Of a stretch of DNA of 64,000 nt, positions 18,131 through 25,600 are shown piece by piece. Made by a program: the position numbers and the translations under genes. Position 1 is the stretch's first letter, and every line of letters starts with the position of its first letter. The stretch is from QGON01 sp963691905 (GTDB lineage Bacteria > Pseudomonadota > Gammaproteobacteria > Chromatiales > Chromatiaceae): contig OY829892.1 in NCBI GenBank assembly GCA_963691905.1, forward strand, positions 620,001 through 684,000, read 5' to 3'. The notes beneath the pieces were generated by a model. That model was not told where the DNA came from and made no database searches. It saw only the letters and a list, made by a program, of their open reading frames with translations.

Positions 18131-19611
18131 GATAACTTCCCCTCACCCTGGCCCTCTCCTTGAGGGAGAGGGGATCTTTCGAGGGCCTCGGCAAGCTGAA
18201 TTTTGAGCTGCTCCTGAATATCGGCGATGGAACTTTGCAGCCCCTGATACTCGGCCAGCAGCTCGTCGGGGTCGCCGGGGCCTTCACCCGCATCGTGAGG
18301 ATTCTTGATGTCGAGGTTGTAGTTGGCGGCCTTGATGGTGTCGATATCGACGCGCCATGCCTGTTCGCTCTCCTCCCGGTTCGTCCACCACGCCTTCTCG
18401 GTATCAAACTCCGCAATGCGCATGGGCTTGGTCTTGGAGTAGGACTTGTAGCCCGACGGGTATGGGTGTTCGTAGTACCAGACCGATTTGGTCGGCTCAC
18501 CCTTGGTGAAAAAGAGCAGGTTGGTCTTGATGCCAGTATAGGGATTAAACACGCCGTTGGGCAGCCGGACGATGGTGTGCAGGTTGCACTCTTCCAGCAG
18601 CTTCTCCTTGATGCGGGTCTTGTTGCCTTCACCAAAGAGGAAACCGTCGGGCAGCACCACGGCGGCCCGGCCATCCTGCTTGAGGCGGCGCATGATGAGC
18701 ACCATGAAGAGATCAGCGGTCTCACGGGTACCGAAGCTGCCGAAGTTCTTTTCGATGCCGTCCTCTTCCATACCGCCAAAGGGCGGATTGGTAACAATGA
18801 CATCCACCTCGTCCTGGGGGCCGTAGTCACGCAGGGGGCGAGTGAGTGTGTTGTCGTGAACCACCTGGTTGGGCACCTCGATGCCGTGCAGCAACATATT
18901 GGTGGTACAGAGCAGGTGGGGCAGTTGCTTCTTTTCGGTGCCATTAATTGCTGCTTGCAGCTGTTCACGATCTTCGATGCTTTTCACATAGTGGCTACGC
19001 AGATGTTCTATGGAACAGGCAAGAAAACCTCCGGTACCACAGGCAGGATCGAGGATAGACTCACCCAGCTTGGGATCAGTCATATCGACCATGAACTGGG
19101 TGACGGCGCGGGGCGTGTAGAACTCACCGGCGTTGCCGGCGCTCTGCAGATCCTTCAGGATCTTCTCGTAGATGTCGTTGAAGGTGTGGCGGTCGGCGCT
19201 GCGATTGAAGTCGATCTCGTTGAGCTTGTTGATCACCTGACGAATCAGGGTGCCGTTCTTCATGTAGTTGTAGGCATCCTCGAAAACTCCCTGCACCACA
19301 AAACCCCGTGGCGTATTGCCGGTGTGGCTGGTGAGGGTCTTGAGTTTGCGGAAAAGGTCATCATTGATGAAGTCGAGCAGGCTATCGCCGGTGATGCCTT
19401 CTGGGTCGGTGGCCCAACTGCTCCAGCGCAGATGTTCCGGGATGGGAGATTGGTAGTCATCGTAGGTGAGGGCCAGCTCCTGCTCCTGGTCATCGAAGAT
19501 CTTCAGGAACAGCATCCAGCCGATCTGGCCGATGCGCTGGGCATCGCCATCGACACCGGCGTCTTTGCGCATAATGTCCTGGATGGATTTGATGACTGTT
19601 GATATAGACAT
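18127..19611 (-). CDS. hsdM: Type I restriction-modification DNA methyltransferase subunit
   Basis: The predicted protein has 494 residues. An N-terminal HsdM helical domain is followed by the AdoMet-binding motif ILDPACGTGGFL and the catalytic VTNPPFGG (NPPF, N6-adenine type). The start abuts the stop of the 127-residue upstream gene (TGA then ATG), with AGGGA 12 bp upstream. The last 15 residues (SPLPQGEGQGEGKLS) do not look like HsdM. They are encoded by a GC-rich palindromic repeat placed just before the hsdS start. Confidence 0.97.
   Translation of the reverse strand: MSISTVIKSIQDIMRKDAGVDGDAQRIGQIGWMLFLKIFDDQEQELALTYDDYQSPIPEHLRWSSWATDPEGITGDSLLDFINDDLFRKLKTLTSHTGNTPRGFVVQGVFEDAYNYMKNGTLIRQVINKLNEIDFNRSADRHTFNDIYEKILKDLQSAGNAGEFYTPRAVTQFMVDMTDPKLGESILDPACGTGGFLACSIEHLRSHYVKSIEDREQLQAAINGTEKKQLPHLLCTTNMLLHGIEVPNQVVHDNTLTRPLRDYGPQDEVDVIVTNPPFGGMEEDGIEKNFGSFGTRETADLFMVLIMRRLKQDGRAAVVLPDGFLFGEGNKTRIKEKLLEECNLHTIVRLPNGVFNPYTGIKTNLLFFTKGEPTKSVWYYEHPYPSGYKSYSKTKPMRIAEFDTEKAWWTNREESEQAWRVDIDTIKAANYNLDIKNPHDAGEGPGDPDELLAEYQGLQSSIADIQEQLKIQLAEALERSPLPQGEGQGEGKLS
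18136..18176. repeat. REP-like palindrome inside the hsdM 3' end
   Basis: Arms ccctctcc (18152-18159) and ggagaggg (18165-18172) flank a 5-nt loop, within the motif cctcaccctggccctctcct..gagggagagggg. This is a widely dispersed extragenic palindrome type in proteobacteria. Here it is translated as the C-terminus of HsdM and ends a few bases before the hsdS start, where it could affect coupling. Confidence 0.75.
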
Positions 19612-19995
19612 TCAGTAAAATTCCCTGCCGCCGATGAGTGCGCGTACGGCTTTAAGAAAGGCTTGGAAGCCTCTTGGATAGTCGTTGTCGCCGGTGGATA
19701 CCACTTTGCGCCTGCCCCAGGTAATCCATAGCGACCACTGTGTACCGTCACAGGTGACGAACTCTGGCTGATAGTTATCTTTCCAATTCCAGACTTTCAA
19801 GCGATTCAATTCACTCAAGAAGGCCTGCCATTGCTCTTCTGTTGGCTGCTCGATTTCGACCAAATCTTTATCCCAACCGGCTGCTTGGTAAAATAGCGTC
19901 TTGTCTCGATAGATAAGATTGAAATACCCGTCAGGATACCCACCGATACTTATTTCTAGCTTGCGTGGTCTTGGCGCTTTGATCTGAGGCTGCAT
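19612..19995 (-). CDS. 127-residue protein of unknown function inside the hsd operon
   Basis: The frame stays open into the end of hsdR, but the first ATG after the hsdR stop is at 19995, so I take that start. The gap to hsdR is 13 bp, and the stop directly abuts the hsdM start. The protein has no membrane segment. It has ISIGGYPDGYFNLIYRDKTLFY, an aromatic-rich centre (LKVWNWKDNYQPEFVTCDGTQWSLWI) and an NDYPRGFQAFLKAVRALIGGREFY end. The conserved-looking Gly/Trp/Tyr pattern suggests a small folded domain. I do not recognise a function. Its position between hsdR and hsdM is not part of the usual operon. Confidence 0.75.
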   Translation of the reverse strand: MQPQIKAPRPRKLEISIGGYPDGYFNLIYRDKTLFYQAAGWDKDLVEIEQPTEEQWQAFLSELNRLKVWNWKDNYQPEFVTCDGTQWSLWITWGRRKVVSTGDNDYPRGFQAFLKAVRALIGGREFY

Positions 19996-20008
19996 ATTGT
20001 AAGACGCT

Positions 20009-22390
20009 TTATCCCATTTGGTAGATTTCAGCTTCCAGTTCCTGGATGGCTGACTGATAGCCCTGTTTACCACCGAAAAGGCCAACGATTTCCACTGGTG
20101 TGCCAAACGTGTTCAATGGCGGCACTTTGAGGATGCTGTTTTCTTCGAGGTTTTCGATGCCCTGGTCTGCATACTTGTCGAGCAGCGCATCCAGCACCAG
20201 GCGTGCTTTCTCTTCATATTTGGTGAAGTAGTTACGCTTGCGAACCTGTTCTGCCCGCTCTTTGCGGGTCAACGGAGGCTGGCCGTAGGCGATATGGCAT
20301 ATCAGGTCGAAGGGGTCGAGTTCCTTGCCCACCTCTTCATAGAGCGCCTCCCAGAGAATGCCCTGGTTCTCCAGCTCTTCGAGGATGAGTTTTTTCTTGC
20401 CTGCTGCTGTCCAGCTCTCAAGAAACTGATTGAGTGAGCTGTAGGTTTTGGTGACGCTGTTGCGGGTGTAGTCCTTTAGCGATTCGGTGATAAGTTTGCC
20501 GTTGGCGTCAAGGTACTGCACACGCTCGGCTATCACCTGCACGGGTACGTCGTTTATGACATATTTAATCCGCTTGCCATTCCCGTCTTCTTCGACATCA
20601 TCCCAATCACCTGGATCTTCGTTGACCTCATCACCATCGAGACTGCGCCCCAGATGTTCTTCATCAAAGTCTTCTGGCGGCACGGGGTCTTCACCCGGAC
20701 CGGGGGTGTAGATCTGTACTGGCTCGCCATCGAAATCTGGGTCAGCAAACAGCTCGGTGGCCTTTTTGAAGTCGATAATAGTGAAGTAGAACTTGCCGTA
20801 GGCCTCGTTGATGCGGGTGCCACGACCGACAATCTGCTTGAATTCGGTCATGGATTTGATGCTTTGATCAAGCACAATGAGTTTGCAGGTTTGAGCATCC
20901 ACACCGGTGGTCATCAGCTTGGAGGTGCAGGCGATAACGGGGTATTTGCTCTGCGGGTCGATGAAGTTATTCAGCTCAGCCTTGCCCTCCTGCTCATCGC
21001 CGGTGATGCGCATGATGTATTTGCTGTTCTGGCTCACCAGGTCGGCGTTCTCGTTGCCCAGGGCCTGGCGCATGCGCTCGGCATGGTCGATGTTCTCGCA
21101 GAAGATGATGGTCTTGTCGAAGCGGTTGGTGCCCTTGAGAAATCGGGTGATCTGGCGAGCTACCAGCTGGGTGCGCTGCCCCAGAATCAGCGTTTTGTCG
21201 AATTCCTTCTGGTTGTAGACCCGGTCTTCGACCTCCTGGCCATATTTGTCTTTCTTGCCCTTTTCAGGGCGATAGCCGAAGAGATCCTTATCCAGCTCCA
21301 TGCGCACCACCTTGTAGGGAGCAAGAAAGCCATCCTCTATGCCCTGCTTGAGGGTGTAGCTGTAGACCGGCTCACCAAAGTAGTGGATGTTGGAGACATC
21401 CTTGGTCTCTTTTGGCGTGGCGGTCATGCCGATATGGGTGGCCGCTGAGAAGTAGTCGAGAATCTCATGCCAGGCCGAGGCCTCAGCTGCGCTGCCCCGG
21501 TGGCACTCGTCGATGACGATCAGATCGAAGAAGTCGGGAGAGAACTGTTTGTAGATGTTCTGGGCCTCTTCGGTGCCGGTGACAGCCTGATAGAGTGAGA
21601 GGTAGATCTCGTAGGATTTGTCAGCCTGGCGCTTCTGGATCTTGGTCATTGCCGAACCAAAGGGCTTGAAGTCGTTACTCTTGGTTTGGTCGACAAGGAT
21701 GTTGCGATCGGCGAGAAAGAGAATGCGTTTCCTGGTTCTCGATTTCCACAGCCGCCAAATAATCTGGAAGGCGGTGTAGGTCTTACCCGTGCCGGTAGCC
21801 ATGACCAGCAGGATGCGATCCTGTCCACGGGCAATGGCCTCGATGGTGCGGTTGATGGCATTGACCTGATAGTAGCGAGGCGTCTTGCCGCTGCCATCGG
21901 AGTAGTAGTCCTGGGCAACCAGAGCTTGGGCAGTCTCTTCTTTCAACCCCTTGTGGTCGCAGTAACGCTGCCAAAGTTCATCTGGGCTGGGGAATTCATT
22001 CAGGGTGAGCTCTGTCTCTATCTGCCCATCGGTGACGGTGCGGTCATGGAAGAGAAAGCCATCGCCATTTGAGCTGAAGACAAAGGGCAAGTCGCCGTGC
22101 ATTTCGCTGTAGTTAAGGGCCTGCTGCATACCGTCACCCAGCGCATGATTGTTGTCTTTAGCTTCTACGACTGCGATGGGGATATTGGGCTTGTGGTAGA
22201 GGATGTAGTCGGCGAACTTAGGCTTGCCCCGTTTGTGCTTTTTACCCCGGACAAGGATCTTGCCATTGGTAATGGCAACCTCTTCGCGGAGCTGGGTCTG
22301 AATATCCCACCCCGCCAGGGTGATAGCCGGGGTAATGAACTTCGTCCTGATATCGGTTTCTGAGAGGTTTTTCTTATCGATATGGCTCAT
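20009..22390 (-). CDS. hsdR: Type I restriction endonuclease R subunit (EcoEI-like)
   Basis: The predicted protein has 793 residues. The N-terminal nuclease shows FADYILYH..IPIAVVEAKDNNHALG, the D..ExK catalytic pattern. The superfamily 2 translocase has Walker A ATGTGKTYTAF, DECHRGS (DExH box), MTATPKET, and GRGTRINEAYGKFYFTIIDF late motifs. The C-terminus resembles the EcoEI R C-terminal domain (LTRKERAEQVRKRNYFTKYEEKARLVLDALLDKYADQGI). It pumps and cuts unmethylated DNA when bound to HsdM/HsdS. It is first in the operon and divergent from the large NTPase gene. Confidence 0.97.
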   Translation of the reverse strand: MSHIDKKNLSETDIRTKFITPAITLAGWDIQTQLREEVAITNGKILVRGKKHKRGKPKFADYILYHKPNIPIAVVEAKDNNHALGDGMQQALNYSEMHGDLPFVFSSNGDGFLFHDRTVTDGQIETELTLNEFPSPDELWQRYCDHKGLKEETAQALVAQDYYSDGSGKTPRYYQVNAINRTIEAIARGQDRILLVMATGTGKTYTAFQIIWRLWKSRTRKRILFLADRNILVDQTKSNDFKPFGSAMTKIQKRQADKSYEIYLSLYQAVTGTEEAQNIYKQFSPDFFDLIVIDECHRGSAAEASAWHEILDYFSAATHIGMTATPKETKDVSNIHYFGEPVYSYTLKQGIEDGFLAPYKVVRMELDKDLFGYRPEKGKKDKYGQEVEDRVYNQKEFDKTLILGQRTQLVARQITRFLKGTNRFDKTIIFCENIDHAERMRQALGNENADLVSQNSKYIMRITGDEQEGKAELNNFIDPQSKYPVIACTSKLMTTGVDAQTCKLIVLDQSIKSMTEFKQIVGRGTRINEAYGKFYFTIIDFKKATELFADPDFDGEPVQIYTPGPGEDPVPPEDFDEEHLGRSLDGDEVNEDPGDWDDVEEDGNGKRIKYVINDVPVQVIAERVQYLDANGKLITESLKDYTRNSVTKTYSSLNQFLESWTAAGKKKLILEELENQGILWEALYEEVGKELDPFDLICHIAYGQPPLTRKERAEQVRKRNYFTKYEEKARLVLDALLDKYADQGIENLEENSILKVPPLNTFGTPVEIVGLFGGKQGYQSAIQELEAEIYQMG

Positions 22391-22662
22391 TGAACACCAT
22401 CCACTGTGCGTTTGCGGCCCATTCTAGCAGCTGTATTGGCCAGCTGTTTGGTAGATTTCGATGGGTCATGAAAGCATTTACAGGAATCTACGCCGCTCTC
22501 TAATTTCCTCTGAACGGGGGCAGCAGGAATAATTACGGAAATACCGTGGTGCATCCCCTGTTTTATGGTCTGACATGGCCACTTCGTTGCGTTATTCTGG
22601 GATTTACGATATTTCATAAAATTGAGACGGTAAATCCGACAGACTCCAGGGACTGAATATTA
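22391..22662. promoter_or_regulatory. Divergent intergenic region with candidate operator
   Basis: This 272-bp gap separates the hsdR operon from the NTPase gene and must hold promoters for both. An 8-bp exact inverted repeat (ggatttac at 22600-22607, gtaaatcc at 22630-22637) lies 25-60 bp before the NTPase start codon. It could bind a regulator. No regulator gene is found nearby, so its partner is unknown. Confidence 0.4.
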
Positions 22663-25600
22663 ATGTCAAAACCAGATCCAGAAAAACTGAGCTGCCTGTT
22701 CGATGATATTGAGCAGCAGGATACGAATGATGCCGGCCCAGAGACAGAACTCGAACATAAAACCTATCGGTGGAGAGATGTTTATGTAGAGCGCGGTGAA
22801 CTGGGTCTTCTCATGGAAAGGTGGAAAAAGGTTTCCGACTTTCAGCGGGTTGAGGAGATACAGCCCCAACTGGCAATTCTCTTGGCCAATTCCGGTTTTG
22901 GTAAAACCCGGCTCGTGCACAAGTTTTATGAGGAAATAGTCAAACGGCATCAGGCTGATGGCTGCCGGTACTGGCCCCCCCTCATCGGCAGGAACAATGA
23001 CACGCTTACGGTCAATCCGCCATTCGACCAGGTCGATTTGGAACAACGGTTGCCATTTCTTTGGTGGGGTATCCAGCTACCTGATCAAACCACCGAAAAG
23101 TCGACCTGCAAGCCGGTGTTGAATGATGCAGTGGGGATTTTATCCAGCCATCTGTTTTCGATGGAAATGGCGCGCCAGAGAAGGGAAGTGCGTAACGCAG
23201 TAGGCCAGGAGGTGCTGAATCTTGCGCTGGTGACAATCAGTAAGCTGACGCTGATTGAAACCGCCAAGGATTATTATGAAATCGGCAAAGGCATTGCGGG
23301 TGCAATCAACAAGGCGATAGGCATCAGGAAAGAGGAGAAACAGAGCCACGTCGAGCGTGAGCGGCAGGAGAAAAAAGAGTTTGTAGACGAAGTTGTCGAG
23401 AACCTCTCGATGCTGATGAATCCAGACAACAGTGACATGGAAAGGATACCCATGGTTCTGTTCATCGATGATGCGCAATGGATCGTCTGTAAGCAAGATG
23501 ACAAATCCCGGCCCAATACAGACCTGCTTGAGTTACTGGGGAAGATCATGCGGCTTGCCAGACAGGAGCATTGGCCGATCATGATCATCCTGACCCACTG
23601 GGAAGAAGACTGGAACAAACTCAGGCTTTCAGGCGATGGAGTGCCTCATCTGCTCGAGAATGGTGGTGAAGCGGAAATTGTTGAAACTTACGCCAGAACT
23701 GCAAACCCGAACTATCATGGCTGGGAGGAGTGGGAGCGGTCGATCATCAGGCTGGGCCAGTTTGATTTATCCGGGATACTGAAGGCCGCATTACCGGGCG
23801 TCTATCGGGATGAAGGACAACGGATGCGCCTGATCGGGAAGGTGGTCGATGGTTTTCAGCGGGAGAAAGACGTCCTCGCGGATAATGCCCGCTATCTCGA
23901 TGAGTTCCTCAAGATGCTCTATCAGCCCGCCAATCTGGAGTATCTCAGAGACCGGAGTATCGATCAGCCGCTGATCGATGGCTGGGAAGAGAGGATGAGC
24001 AGAAAGCTCGGTGGTTTGGAATACGCCAGGCTGGTGCAAAACCGGTTTGATCAGCTCAAAGAGCCGTATCGCCAGACACTATGCCTATCCTCCTATCAGG
24101 GGATAGAGTTTCCCGAGAAACTGACGGAGGTCATCTCCCGCTATCTATACGGCCCAAAATATGACTGTCCCTGGTCGGCGCTAGAGGACCCGGAGACCTT
24201 CATACAGCGCAACGTCAAGTACCCGAGCGGGGTGTCACGCTTCCCGGATTCGGTCTATAAAAGCATTGCCTACGAAGCACTGTCGCCTGAGCATAAGCAG
24301 AAACTCAAAAAGATCCTGCCCAGACTGCTGAGTTACTGGCTGTACTATGGTTCGTTCGGCCAGGGACTGGAGACGTTGGATCTGAATTTAGCTGAAGAGG
24401 AGACGCTGTGTGGAATAGCCCTCAGGGTTTTAAATGACTGCAGGTCAGATTCAGAAAGCCTGGCCAGGGAAATCAATGCAGATCTGGCTTCGGTTGTTGC
24501 GCTATCTCGCCTGGTTCGAATCAATCGCTATAAATACAGTGAGGAGCAGGCATACCGGTATGCGCTGGAATTTTATGAAAGCCTTGTGGAACCGTGGAGT
24601 CCTGGCGATATCGAATTTGGAGATGCAATAGCAATATACAATAGTCTGAGTCTTCATCAGCAACATTCTGCCGCAATATTCATTGCGCGGAATATAAACT
24701 CTGATTGCATTGAACTTGACAGCTTGAATGGCGATCAAGAATCGAAATCGAATCTATCCCTCTCTTATGGATTGCTTGGTGAAGTGGCCTTCGATATGCA
24801 GCAACCCAACGAGGCAAGGGCGTGGCATGAAAAGGCATTGGAGATAGACCGTTTACTGGCAGAACAGTCCCCAGACCCGAAGACATTGCACTCCCTCTCT
24901 ATCACCTTTGAACGGCTTGGTGATATCGCTGCCGACATGTTGCGACTGGATGAGGCAAAGAGATGGTATGAGCAGTCATTGACAATACGCAGTCAGTTGG
25001 CGGAACAGTCTTCAAGCAGGCAAGATCTTCGGGACCTCTCTTTCGCCTATGGGAAACTTGGAGGTCTGGCTCTTGAGTTACTGCAATTGGAAGAGGCTGA
25101 TTCTTTTCACCAGAAGGCGCTGGAGATACGTGAGCAGCTACTACAGGGTCACGAAAACCCGGATACATTGAGGGATTTATCACTCTCGCTCGAACATTTG
25201 GGTGATGTTGCCGTTGCCATGAACGATTTCGAAAAAGCCCAACAGTTTTTTCATGACATGCTGGATATCGAAGAGCTTCTTGTCGAGGAGGCGGTGACTC
25301 CCCAGACTTTACGGGATCTTTCCATAGCCAATAGGAAACTCGGCAAAGTCGCCCGCAACATGCAGCAACCGGATGCGGCAAAAGCCTGGTATGAGAAGGC
25401 ACTGGAGATAGACCACTCGCTGACAGAGAAATATCCAGGTCCCAAAACGCTACTGGATCTTTCTATCACCTACTTGGATTTGGGTGATGTAGTGTTAGAC
25501 AATCAGCAACCGGAAGATGCAAATGCCTGGTATGAGCAGTCGCTGGATATTATCAGTGAACTGGTGGAGAAGTCTTTGAGCCCTAAAGTGTTGTCAAACC

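Noticed and set aside
18160..19602. Long plus-strand frame (480 codons) opposite hsdM
   Set aside because: It is antisense to hsdM over its whole length; no family features or ribosome-binding site.
20654..21448. Plus-strand frame (264 codons) opposite hsdR
   Set aside because: It is antisense to intact helicase motifs of hsdR.
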